Of a stretch of 55,304 nt of DNA, positions 15,013 through 22,771 are shown one piece after another. How positions within the stretch are numbered: the stretch's first letter is position 1; every line of letters starts with the position of its first letter. The stretch lies in assembly GCA_028824015.1 (NCBI GenBank), contig JAPPFC010000054.1, forward strand, positions 1 through 55,304, in the 5' to 3' direction. Position numbers and translations under genes: made by a program. The DNA is from a bacterium (GTDB lineage: Bacteria; Actinomycetota; Acidimicrobiia; Spongiisociales; ZC4RG35). The notes below the pieces were generated by a model. The model was not told the DNA's origin and searched no databases. It saw only the letters and a program-made list of their open reading frames with translations.

Positions 15013-16386
15013 TCAACCCTCCACCAGGCTCTTCACTCGGGCGACGAGCCCATTGACCGATGCGGGATCGGGACCCTCCACGTTCAGGCGCAGGAAGGGT
15101 TCGGTGTTGGAGGGACGCAGATTGAACCAGCGGTCGGGCCAGGAGACGGTCAGCCCGTCCAGTCGGTCCTGCCGGGCCGGTGGGAATGCCCCCGCCACCT
15201 TCTCCAGGGAGCGATCCCGATCGACCACCGCCAGGTTGATCTCGCCGGAGGCATGATAGGGCGTCACCTCCGCACGGAGTTCCGCCAGCGTCCGGTCGGC
15301 CCCCGACAGGATCTGGATCAGCGCCAGGGTGGCCAGCATCCCGGAGTCTGCCCGGTAGTGTGCGGCGAAGTAGTAGTGGCCGGAGTGCTCGCCTCCGAAC
15401 AGGGCTCCGGTGTCCGCCATCATCTGCTTCATGAAGGAATGTCCCACCCGTGAGCGGATCGGCACGCCGCCTGCGGCGCGGATGGCTTCGGGGACCGACC
15501 GGGAACAAATCAGGTTGTGGACCACCTTTGCGCCCGGATCGGAGGCCAGTATCCAGCGGGCTATCAGGGTGGTGACGGCGCTGCCTGAGAGGGGTTTGCC
15601 CCGGTTGTCCACGAAGAACGCCCGGTCGGCGTCCCCGTCGAAGGCAACACCGAGGTCGGCGCCGATAGAGACCACCTTGGCGACCAGGTCTCCCAGGTTG
15701 GCCGGATCTATCGGATCGGGAGGATGGTTGGGGAAGCGGCCGTCCGGAGTCAGGTAGAGGCCGCTGAGGGAGATCGGCAGCCGGGAGAACACCGGACCCA
15801 CCACGGTTGCCGCCATGCCGTTCCCGCCGTCCACCACCACCCTGAGGGGGGCTATCGATCCGGAATCGACGATGGAGAAGATGTGATCCACGTAGTCTTC
15901 GATCGCATCCCGCGCCGATACCGTTCCCCTACGAGGGGCAGGAGGTGCGGGCCGGATCGCCATCCGGCGGATCTCCTCCAATCCCGAGCCGGCGCCCACC
16001 GGGGCGGCTCCCGGCATGCACAGTTTGATCCCGTTCCACTGCGGAGGATTGTGGGAGGCGGTCACGATCGCGCCCGCCACTTCGGCGGCCCCGGAGACGT
16101 AGTACACAACCTCTGTGGCGACCGCCCCCAAGTCCAGGACGTCCGACCCCGCCGAGACGATGCCCTCTATCAGTGCGGAAGCCAAGACGGGGGAACTCTC
16201 CCGACAGTCGCGACCCACCGCCACCGTTCCGCCGCCACTGAAACGGCCGAAGGCGGCGCCGATCCGACGGGCATGATCGGGTGTGAATGCGCCGGTGGCG
16301 GTGTCGCCCCGGATGTCGTAGGCCTTGAAGAGGTCTTCTACGGCAGCGCTCCTCTCCCACTCCGGCGGGGATTGACCTTCCCCCAC
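15013..16386 (-). CDS. manB: Phosphomannomutase/phosphoglucomutase
   Basis: An enzyme of about 457 residues that interconverts hexose-6- and hexose-1-phosphates, feeding GDP-mannose or nucleotide-sugar synthesis. LFKAYDIRG marks the N-terminal domain. The phosphoserine loop is TASHNPPQWNGIKL (Ser near 111), the Mg2+ loop DGDADRAFF, the sugar loop GGEHSGHYYF, and the phosphate-binding loop RPSNTEPFLRLNVEG. The start is uncertain. No ATG, GTG or TTG lies just before LFKAYDIRG (the codon there is GTA). The nearest canonical start in frame is the GTG at 16386, giving a 49-nt overlap with the upstream membrane-protein gene and no clear Shine-Dalgarno sequence. Confidence 0.9.
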   Translation of the reverse strand: MGEGQSPPEWERSAAVEDLFKAYDIRGDTATGAFTPDHARRIGAAFGRFSGGGTVAVGRDCRESSPVLASALIEGIVSAGSDVLDLGAVATEVVYYVSGAAEVAGAIVTASHNPPQWNGIKLCMPGAAPVGAGSGLEEIRRMAIRPAPPAPRRGTVSARDAIEDYVDHIFSIVDSGSIAPLRVVVDGGNGMAATVVGPVFSRLPISLSGLYLTPDGRFPNHPPDPIDPANLGDLVAKVVSIGADLGVAFDGDADRAFFVDNRGKPLSGSAVTTLIARWILASDPGAKVVHNLICSRSVPEAIRAAGGVPIRSRVGHSFMKQMMADTGALFGGEHSGHYYFAAHYRADSGMLATLALIQILSGADRTLAELRAEVTPYHASGEINLAVVDRDRSLEKVAGAFPPARQDRLDGLTVSWPDRWFNLRPSNTEPFLRLNVEGPDPASVNGLVARVKSLVEG

Positions 16387-18671
16387 TCGGCCAGCCGGTT
16401 TCTCCATCCGGGAACCGTCAGGGCGGCAAGTCCCCCCAGCGTCAGCGCCCAACCCGACCATTCGGCCCAGGTGTTCCGGAATTCGATGACGACCTCCGAT
16501 TCGGTGGGAATAACCAGCATCAGGGATGGGGCGACCAGGTAGGGGCCGTCGGCGCCGGTTGCGTTCCAGTTGGGAAAGTAGGAGACCTTCACCAGGTGAG
16601 GAACGCCCACCGCCTCCGTTGCAAACGAGATACGGTGATCTTCGACGGCGATGTTGCTCACCGCTCCCTCCCGGTTGGGAAGGACCACGGGGCGGAGTTC
16701 GGAAGGAGTGGAAACGGCTCTCCATCCAGATTCGGGAGGACCCTCCGCCACCACCCACAGGTCGGCGAGGTCAAGTCTCTCGAACCAGGCGAGGGAGAAA
16801 TTGAAGAAGTCGGGCTCGCCTTCCGGGCTCTCTTCGAATTTCGACGGCTGGAATCCGGCCACCTCCACCAGGGGGCTGGATGGCGCTTCGAAGACGTGGA
16901 AGGGTCCTGCCACCCCCAGTTCCTCCAAATGGGGGACCTTGCGGGCCTCCTCGGTCGCCTCGGGGGTGAAGGAGATGTAGTAGCGCACGCCGAACATTCG
17001 GAGGTGTTCCAGTCCCCGGTGCATGGACAGATTGTGGTACGACAGTCCCGGCACCGGGTTGGAGCCTTGTTTGCTCATCTCGGAGATGGTGATGAAGATG
17101 AAGGGCATGCTGAGGGAGGACTCGAAGAAAAGGCCTTCCATGGAGGGGTGGCTCCACTCCGACCAGTAGGGGATGAGCATGGGAGCCATGGGAGTCCCGT
17201 ACCTGTCCAGGTCGCGATTGTTCTCCCAAAGCACCCGGCCGGGTGCAAGCCCTCCCACCAGCGTGTTCATTTCCCGGTACTCGTCCCAGTGGGCCTTGGC
17301 CTCATACCCCGAGTAATTCCAACTCGACCAGCCCGCCAGATAGGACACTCCGGCCAGGGACCCGGCGCCCACCCCCAGGGCGGCGATTGTGGCCAGCAGT
17401 TTCCTGGTGGCCAGCGGCTGCCGGCGGAGGTAGAACGCTATTGCGCCCAGGATCACCGCCAACACCGTCCCCACGATGATCGGCCACTTCGTGGCGGAGT
17501 CCGCCGAGGGGATGAGGGCGGCGGCGAGAAGCGCTCCGGCGCCGATACTGGCCGCCGCCACCGCTGCCGGTGAGGAGAGGCGGGGAAGACGCCGGGCCAC
17601 CACCATCAACAGGGCGCCCACCGCCAGCATGGCGAAGAAGACCACGCCGAAGTACCAGTAGGGAAGCAGTCTCCCGTTGTACAGCTTCCACCGTTCGTCC
17701 AGGAAGAATTCGGGGAACTGGTTGGTGAGACGGATGGGCAGTGGGAAGTAGATGATGGGAGTCACCGTGGTCACCAGCAGTGGCACTATCTTCCACGTCT
17801 CTCCGATTCGCCAGGCACGGCGCAGCGACCAGATCAAACCGACCAGGAACAGCGGGAGCAACACCCAAATCTCAACCGGGAAGAATTCCCGCCACCGGGT
17901 GAGGGGGCTCCAGGCCAGATCGGAACTGTACGCCAGATTGGCCAGGAACGGGACGGACCAGAAGCCGGTGAGTGCGAATGCCCACGCCGAAGCGGCTATC
18001 AACGGACGGCGGGCCTTCCTGAGCACCAGGAAACCCAGGGTCCCGATCACCAGCAGCAGCGTGGTGAGCAGGTGGCAGAGCACCGTGACGCAGAACACCG
18101 CGGCGGTGGCGGGAAGGAGGCGCGACTCCCCCTCGATAACCCGGATCAAAAGGCCCAGGTAGATGAAGCCCAGACTGAACGACCAACTGTAGGTGAACTC
18201 TCCGGCCAGAGTGGAGGCCACATTCCCCCCGTAAATGCTGAAACTCTCCATCAATGCGTACACCGTTCCCCCGGCCGCGGTCGTCAAGGCGATCAGCCGG
18301 GAGAAGTCCAGACAGCGGGTCAGGAAGTACACCGCGGGCGGAAGGAGGAGGAGACCTCCCACCGTCACCAGCTTGAAAGCCACCCCGTAGGGCAGGAAGA
18401 CGTCCAGCAGCACGATGACCATAGACGGAAGTGGGAAGTAGAAGTAGTAGAGAGGGAACCCCGCGAACCAGGCGTTGGACCAGCCCAGCAGGCGCCCGGA
18501 GGGCAGCAGCACATCCCGCATGGCGGCCGGCCCCAGCACGTGGGCGCCCATGTCGCCGCCGGAGGGAGTGTTCTCCACGAACAGCAGATGGGGGCTCAGC
18601 ACAGCCAGGACCATCAGGGAGAGAACGGCCAGCACCCAACCCGGGTACCAATACCTGGAGAGACGGTTCAT
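16338..18671 (-). CDS. Large polytopic membrane protein, possible GT-C-type glycosyltransferase or PTPS-related protein
   Basis: A 777-residue protein with about 12-14 hydrophobic segments in residues 12-440. An extracytoplasmic domain (about 450-730) and a last membrane segment (about 735-755) follow. An acidic loop between the first two segments, ENTPSGGDMGAHVLG, followed by WFAGFPLYYFYFPLP, recalls membrane proteins annotated as 6-pyruvoyl-tetrahydropterin synthase-related, which look like GT-C glycosyltransferases. Lipid-linked-sugar transfer would fit the neighbouring phosphomannomutase and isomerase, but no catalytic residue can be assigned with certainty. It precedes manB with a 49-nt overlap, so the two are likely co-transcribed. 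Confidence 0.7.
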   Translation of the reverse strand: MNRLSRYWYPGWVLAVLSLMVLAVLSPHLLFVENTPSGGDMGAHVLGPAAMRDVLLPSGRLLGWSNAWFAGFPLYYFYFPLPSMVIVLLDVFLPYGVAFKLVTVGGLLLLPPAVYFLTRCLDFSRLIALTTAAGGTVYALMESFSIYGGNVASTLAGEFTYSWSFSLGFIYLGLLIRVIEGESRLLPATAAVFCVTVLCHLLTTLLLVIGTLGFLVLRKARRPLIAASAWAFALTGFWSVPFLANLAYSSDLAWSPLTRWREFFPVEIWVLLPLFLVGLIWSLRRAWRIGETWKIVPLLVTTVTPIIYFPLPIRLTNQFPEFFLDERWKLYNGRLLPYWYFGVVFFAMLAVGALLMVVARRLPRLSSPAAVAAASIGAGALLAAALIPSADSATKWPIIVGTVLAVILGAIAFYLRRQPLATRKLLATIAALGVGAGSLAGVSYLAGWSSWNYSGYEAKAHWDEYREMNTLVGGLAPGRVLWENNRDLDRYGTPMAPMLIPYWSEWSHPSMEGLFFESSLSMPFIFITISEMSKQGSNPVPGLSYHNLSMHRGLEHLRMFGVRYYISFTPEATEEARKVPHLEELGVAGPFHVFEAPSSPLVEVAGFQPSKFEESPEGEPDFFNFSLAWFERLDLADLWVVAEGPPESGWRAVSTPSELRPVVLPNREGAVSNIAVEDHRISFATEAVGVPHLVKVSYFPNWNATGADGPYLVAPSLMLVIPTESEVVIEFRNTWAEWSGWALTLGGLAALTVPGWRNRLAEWGKVNPRRSGRGALP

Positions 18672-18708
18672 CGAGGATGCGGAGGGCGTCGGCCCGGTCT
18701 GCCGCTTC

Positions 18709-18942
18709 TTAGGCGACTCCCGTTTCCTTGGAGGATTGGAACATCTCGGTGACGTTGCGGCGGTCGAATAGCGTCCATTTTAAAGGAGGGGCGAGCCGGT
18801 CGGCATGATGCCGGCAGACGGCCGAGAGCACGCCCTCCCGGGTGGAGATGCCGATATCCCACAGCCAGACACGCCGGTTCTGGTAGTCGATCGCCATCCA
18901 CGACGCGGCCGCTTTTCCACACCGATAGCAAGTGGGCGCCAT
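18709..18942 (-). CDS. DUF3499-like small zinc-binding protein
   Basis: A protein of about 77 residues with CYRC at residues 5-8 and CRHHADRL at 43-50, a likely Zn site (two Cys, then Cys and His). The intervening strand AAASWMAIDYQNRRVWLWDIG followed by EHADRL-like residues resembles DUF3499, an actinobacterial family found near manB and whiB2 in mycobacteria. The ATG at 18942 is chosen; a GTG at 18954 is an alternative. A -10-like TAAAGT lies 10 nt before the ATG. Function is unknown; position at the head of the membrane protein-manB-isomerase-ahcY set suggests it leads that transcript. Confidence 0.65.
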   Translation of the reverse strand: MAPTCYRCGKAAASWMAIDYQNRRVWLWDIGISTREGVLSAVCRHHADRLAPPLKWTLFDRRNVTEMFQSSKETGVA

Positions 18943-18963
18943 AACCTGTCCCACTTTAAGGCG

Positions 18964-19347
18964 TCAGGGCTGGTTAACAAAGGACCTCCACCGGTGGAGC
19001 AGGCGGACAGGGGGCATTCCCTCCCAGATCAGGGCGTTCCCGCCTCCGTCCACCGCGGCGGTGGTTGGCACGCGATCGACACCGTGGGTTACGAACGGAT
19101 CGGGCATCTCCGTCCATTTGATCTCCCGGAAGCCCTGGGCGCCCAGCACTTCCACCAGGCGCGATCGCACCGGATCACACCCCGGGCACCGTTCGGAAGT
19201 GAACAGGGTCACTCCCGGTTCGAGGCCCGGCATCGACCGGCGACGGGGACGGCGGCTTACCAGAATCCTGGCTGCCAGGGCAATGGAGACACTCACCGCC
19301 AGGGCCCCGATGGGTACCCACAGTTGCATTGTCTCTGCGGCGGACAT
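18964..19347 (-). CDS. Membrane-anchored thioredoxin-like protein
   Basis: A 127-residue protein with one N-terminal membrane segment (about 8-30), a basic stretch RRPRRR, then a thioredoxin-fold domain. The redox motif CPGC (Cys54, Cys57) follows VTLFTSERC, and a likely cis-Pro is present in DRVPTTAAV. With positive residues after the TM helix, the domain may face the cytosol, although topology is not certain. It starts within the pncB stop (TGATG, 1-nt overlap) and so is translated with nicotinate phosphoribosyltransferase. Partner and substrate are unknown. Confidence 0.75.
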   Translation of the reverse strand: MSAAETMQLWVPIGALAVSVSIALAARILVSRRPRRRSMPGLEPGVTLFTSERCPGCDPVRSRLVEVLGAQGFREIKWTEMPDPFVTHGVDRVPTTAAVDGGGNALIWEGMPPVRLLHRWRSFVNQP

Positions 19348-20816
19348 CAGCCTTCGCCGATCATCACCGCGGCCAGCACCCGGTCGGAGAGCGCCCGCAG
19401 CCCGGGACTCCGGACCACGGGATAGGGCTCGGGATCAACCAGGTCCAGGCATGCCGGCGGGAGGCGGGCCAGGTCCGATCGCCGTCTGGCCCGGGCCGCC
19501 TTGAGGCTTTCCTCACTGGAGAGCCTGCCCTCTCTCCAGGCGTCCTCCAGCAGTGGCTCGGGAGGAGCCGTCCCTTCCGGGTCGGGCGCTTCGCCGGCCA
19601 GCGTCACCATGTCCCCGCGGGCGGCTCCCTTCTCCCCGTAGAGGCGCCACAGGCTCTTGCGGCCGGGTGGGGCCGACTTGGCCAGGTCATCGGTGCGTTT
19701 GAAGGCAGGTCGCCACCGACGATCCTGGCGCACCGCCGTCAACTTGAATACCCCGTCGAGATACGGAGCGCCCTGTGAGGTTGCGAGCCGGCTCCCCACT
19801 CCGAATACCAGCCGTCCGATGAGTTGGTCCGGGTCTTCGGCGTCCCGGACCAGTCGTTCCGTGAGCAGGGAGATGGACAGTTCATCCAGCCGGTCGGACA
19901 GGACGATGGGCACGTCCCCGAAACCGGCTTCGTCAAGCATCCGGGCGGCAGCCGGGGCCAGGGATGCCGGGTCGCCCGAATCCAATCGAATCCCCGCCGG
20001 CCGGTGGCCCCCTGCGCGTAGCTCTTCGAACACTCTGATGGCGTTGGGAATGCCCGATTCGAGGGTGTCTATGGTGTCCACCAGGAGCACGCAGTCATCC
20101 GGATAGATCCGCGCAAAGGCCCGGAAAGCGTCCAGTTCCGTGCCGCCCAGCGCCGTGAACGCCTGTACCAGAGAGTGAGCATGGGTGCCCTTGGCCGGTA
20201 GGCCCACCTTGTGGGACGCCGCCACGTTCGAGGAGAAGTCCGCGCCCCCCACCAGGGCCGACTCGGTGGCCAGGTTGGCGCCCAGTCCCGCCGCCCGGCG
20301 CATCCCGAACTCCAGGACGGTCGCCGACCGGGCGGCCTGCTTGATCCTGGCCGCCTTGGTGGCCACCAGGGTGGCGAAGTTGCGGTGGTTCAGCAGGGCG
20401 GTCTCCACCAACTGGGCCAGGGCCAACGGTCCCTCGACCACCGTGATCGGAGTGTGGGGGTGGACCAACCGTCCGTCGGGCGCGGCCCGCAGGACCAGTC
20501 GGCGGAAGTCTCCGTGGGCTCCCAGCCAGTCGAGAAAGTCCTTTCCGAACAGGGGGGCGCCCGAATCGGAGCGCATTTGGGCCAGGGCGGCCAGTTCTTG
20601 ATCCCCGAAGCGGTACCTCTCCAAGCGGTCTGCCAAAGCCCCGAGGCCCGCCGAGACGCAATATCCCGCCCGGTGCTCTCCGTATGAGGGATAGGTGCGG
20701 AAGTAGTGCTCGAAGCTGGCCTCGTTCTCTGCGATTCCATGGCTGAAGTAGACCTGGGCCATGGTCAACTGGTAGAGGTCGGTGAACAGGACGCCGTGCT
20801 GGAGGGGGATGGTCAT
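19347..20816 (-). CDS. pncB: Nicotinate phosphoribosyltransferase
   Basis: A 489-residue enzyme that makes nicotinate mononucleotide from nicotinate and PRPP, the committing step of the Preiss-Handler NAD salvage route. The N-terminus LFTDLYQLTMAQVYF, the middle GMRRAAGLGANLATESALVGGADFSSN and the active-site phrases PAKGTHAHSLVQAF and GIRLDSGDPASLAP are family signatures. The ATG at 20816 is preceded by GGGAGAG, and a -10-like TAATCT lies about 10 nt upstream. The nicotinamidase that supplies its substrate is about 1.3 kb away (pncA), divergently oriented, so the two salvage steps are clustered. Confidence 0.92.
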   Translation of the reverse strand: MTIPLQHGVLFTDLYQLTMAQVYFSHGIAENEASFEHYFRTYPSYGEHRAGYCVSAGLGALADRLERYRFGDQELAALAQMRSDSGAPLFGKDFLDWLGAHGDFRRLVLRAAPDGRLVHPHTPITVVEGPLALAQLVETALLNHRNFATLVATKAARIKQAARSATVLEFGMRRAAGLGANLATESALVGGADFSSNVAASHKVGLPAKGTHAHSLVQAFTALGGTELDAFRAFARIYPDDCVLLVDTIDTLESGIPNAIRVFEELRAGGHRPAGIRLDSGDPASLAPAAARMLDEAGFGDVPIVLSDRLDELSISLLTERLVRDAEDPDQLIGRLVFGVGSRLATSQGAPYLDGVFKLTAVRQDRRWRPAFKRTDDLAKSAPPGRKSLWRLYGEKGAARGDMVTLAGEAPDPEGTAPPEPLLEDAWREGRLSSEESLKAARARRRSDLARLPPACLDLVDPEPYPVVRSPGLRALSDRVLAAVMIGEG

Positions 20817-20895
20817 CTCTCCCGTGAGATTACGCCGCAGGTTGCGAGAGCAAGACTTCTCTCCGGTATGGGGGTCGTCGGGGCATTCTCCCGGC

Positions 20896-20901
20896 TACCT
20901 T
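20896..20901 (+). promoter_or_regulatory. -10 box (TACCTT) of the amidohydrolase gene, leaderless spacing
   Basis: TACCTT is followed by exactly 7 nt and the ATG at 20909, with no Shine-Dalgarno sequence. It is divergent from pncB. Confidence 0.45.
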
Positions 20902-20908
20902 TATCCCC

Positions 20909-22105
20909 ATGGGAAAGTCCCTCCTGTCTCTGGTCGGCGGCCTGGTGTTCGACGGAGTCTCTCCGGACCCGGCGGAGCACCCGGTGCACGTCGAGGGAGG
21001 GGTGGTGGTGGGGCTCGACGGCCCGCCACCGGACGGGGCTCGCGTAATAGACGCCGGCGGTCGCCTGATCACCCCCGGTTTGATCGACGCCCACTTCCAT
21101 GCCTACGGGGTCGATCTCGATGCGATGAAACTGGAGAGCCTCCCGATGAGCTACGTGGCTCAAAAGGCGGCGCGGCGGCTTGATGCCACCCTCCAGCGAG
21201 GGTTCACCACCGTGCGGGATCCGGCGGGAGGCGACATAGGCCTCCGAATGGCGCTTGAAGAGGGACTCATGAGCGGGCCGCGTTATCTGTACACCGGTCC
21301 GGCCCTGACCCAGACCGGTGGTCACGGCGATCCTCGCCCCGCTCACATCCTCGACGAGCACACCTGCGGCTATCTCAGCGAGGTGGTGGACGGCCCCGAC
21401 AATCTTCGCCGGGCGGTACGGGAGAGGATCCGCACCGGGGCCCATGCCATAAAGATCTTCACATCGGGAGGCGTGATGTCCCCCACCGACCCGATTCGCC
21501 AGGTCCAGTATGACGTAGAGGAGGTTCGCGCAGTCTGCAGGGAGGCAACCAGGCTCGACTCGTATGTGGCTACCCACGCCTACGGACCCGAGGCCATCAC
21601 CCATGCGGTGGCCAACGGGGTGAGGACTGTCGAACACGGCAACCTGCTTGACGCCGAGGCTGCTGCGCTGATGGCCGAGCGAGGCGCCTACCTCGTGCCC
21701 ACCTTGATCTGCTACGAAGCCATGAAGCGAAGGGGAGCGGACCTGGGCCAGCCCCTCGAGTCGCAGCGCAAGAACCTGGAAGTGGTTGAAGCGGGCATCG
21801 CATCGTTGGAGATCGCCCGGAATGCCGGGGTGCGGATAGGGATGGGCACCGACCTGATCGGAGACCTGGAGGACGAACAACTCCTGGACTTCCGCGTCCG
21901 CTCCGAGGTCCAGGAGGTGGCGGAGATGCTGCGATCCGCAACCTCGGTGAATGCCGAGATAATCCGCCGTTCCGACCTGGGCGTCATCAGGATCGGCGCC
22001 ACCGCCGACTTGGTGGTGTTGGCGGGCAACCCCTTCGAGACACCGGATGTCCTGTGGGATCCGGAGAGGACGGTCATCCAGTCGGGGACAGTGGTCCGGG
22101 TCTGA
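20909..22105 (+). CDS. Amidohydrolase family protein (imidazolonepropionase/prolidase-like)
   Basis: A 398-residue TIM-barrel metal hydrolase. It has the first metal motif HFH in LIDAHFHAYG, the bridging Lys in AIKIFTSGGVMSP, the second-metal His in YVATHAYGP and in TVEHGNL, and the catalytic Asp in IGMGTDLIGD. The C-terminal beta domain ends with GATADLVVLAGNPFETP, typical of the subfamily that includes imidazolonepropionase-like enzymes and Xaa-Pro or Xaa-Arg dipeptidases. The true substrate is unknown. It lies between pncB and pncA; a link to NAD salvage is not evident from motifs. Confidence 0.83.
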   Translation: MGKSLLSLVGGLVFDGVSPDPAEHPVHVEGGVVVGLDGPPPDGARVIDAGGRLITPGLIDAHFHAYGVDLDAMKLESLPMSYVAQKAARRLDATLQRGFTTVRDPAGGDIGLRMALEEGLMSGPRYLYTGPALTQTGGHGDPRPAHILDEHTCGYLSEVVDGPDNLRRAVRERIRTGAHAIKIFTSGGVMSPTDPIRQVQYDVEEVRAVCREATRLDSYVATHAYGPEAITHAVANGVRTVEHGNLLDAEAAALMAERGAYLVPTLICYEAMKRRGADLGQPLESQRKNLEVVEAGIASLEIARNAGVRIGMGTDLIGDLEDEQLLDFRVRSEVQEVAEMLRSATSVNAEIIRRSDLGVIRIGATADLVVLAGNPFETPDVLWDPERTVIQSGTVVRV

Positions 22106-22142
22106 CCCCTTCCCTTGGCGGTCGACCGTTCAAGTGTTGGGG

Positions 22143-22172
22143 TTGACCCCTCAGGATCAGTCTGGGTACGCT
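22143..22172 (+). promoter_or_regulatory. Promoter of pncA (TTGACC-N18-TACGCT)
   Basis: A -35-like TTGACC (22143-22148) and a -10-like TACGCT (22167-22172) are spaced 18 nt apart, and the ATG at 22187 follows 14 nt later. This is one of the few places in the window with both hexamers recognisable. Confidence 0.45.
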
Positions 22173-22186
22173 TAGGTATCAAGATC

Positions 22187-22771
22187 ATGAATGAGTCCCC
22201 TTCCAGAACCGCTTTGGTGGTAGTGGATGTCCAGAACGACTTCGCCGACCCGGGAGGTTCCCTCTATGTCAAGGGGGCCGGGGCGGTGGTGGAGGCGGTG
22301 AACCGGCTGGTCGAGAGGGCGCAGCAGGAGGGGTGGCCGGTCTTTTACACCCAGGACTGGCATCCGGAGACCACCCCCCACTTCGCCAAGGACGGCGGGA
22401 TCTGGCCGGTCCACTGCGTGGGCGGGTCCCGGGGCGCGGACTTCCACCCCGACCTGGTGGTTGAGGGCGTAGCGGTGAAGAAAGGCGGCGCAGGGGAGGA
22501 CGGCTACTCGGGTTTCACCATGCGAGACCTGGTGGAAGGGCAGGATCGGCCCACAGCCTTGGACTCCCTGCTACGGGAGAAGGGGATCTCCAAAGTGGTC
22601 GTGGTGGGGCTGGCGCTCGACTACTGCGTGAAGGACACTGCCCTGGACGCCGTTCGCCTGGGTTATGAAGTGGAGGTGCCCCTCGGGGCCACCGCCGCGG
22701 TCAATCTCTCTCCCGACGATGGGGAAAAGGCGGTCTCCGACTTGCGGACAGCCGGAGTCTCAATCACCTGA
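22187..22771 (+). CDS. pncA: Nicotinamidase (isochorismatase family)
   Basis: A 194-residue hydrolase converting nicotinamide to nicotinate, the substrate of PncB. The catalytic triad is Asp14 (VVDVQNDF), Lys98 or Lys99 (VAVKKG) and the nucleophile Cys147 (GLALDYCVKDT). Metal ligands Asp57, His59 and His65 appear in TQDWHPETTPHF. Length matches the family. The ATG at 22187 is chosen because the isochorismatase fold begins with TALVVVDVQ right after it. The last 12 nt overlap the end of the convergent lysS gene. Confidence 0.93.
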   Translation: MNESPSRTALVVVDVQNDFADPGGSLYVKGAGAVVEAVNRLVERAQQEGWPVFYTQDWHPETTPHFAKDGGIWPVHCVGGSRGADFHPDLVVEGVAVKKGGAGEDGYSGFTMRDLVEGQDRPTALDSLLREKGISKVVVVGLALDYCVKDTALDAVRLGYEVEVPLGATAAVNLSPDDGEKAVSDLRTAGVSIT

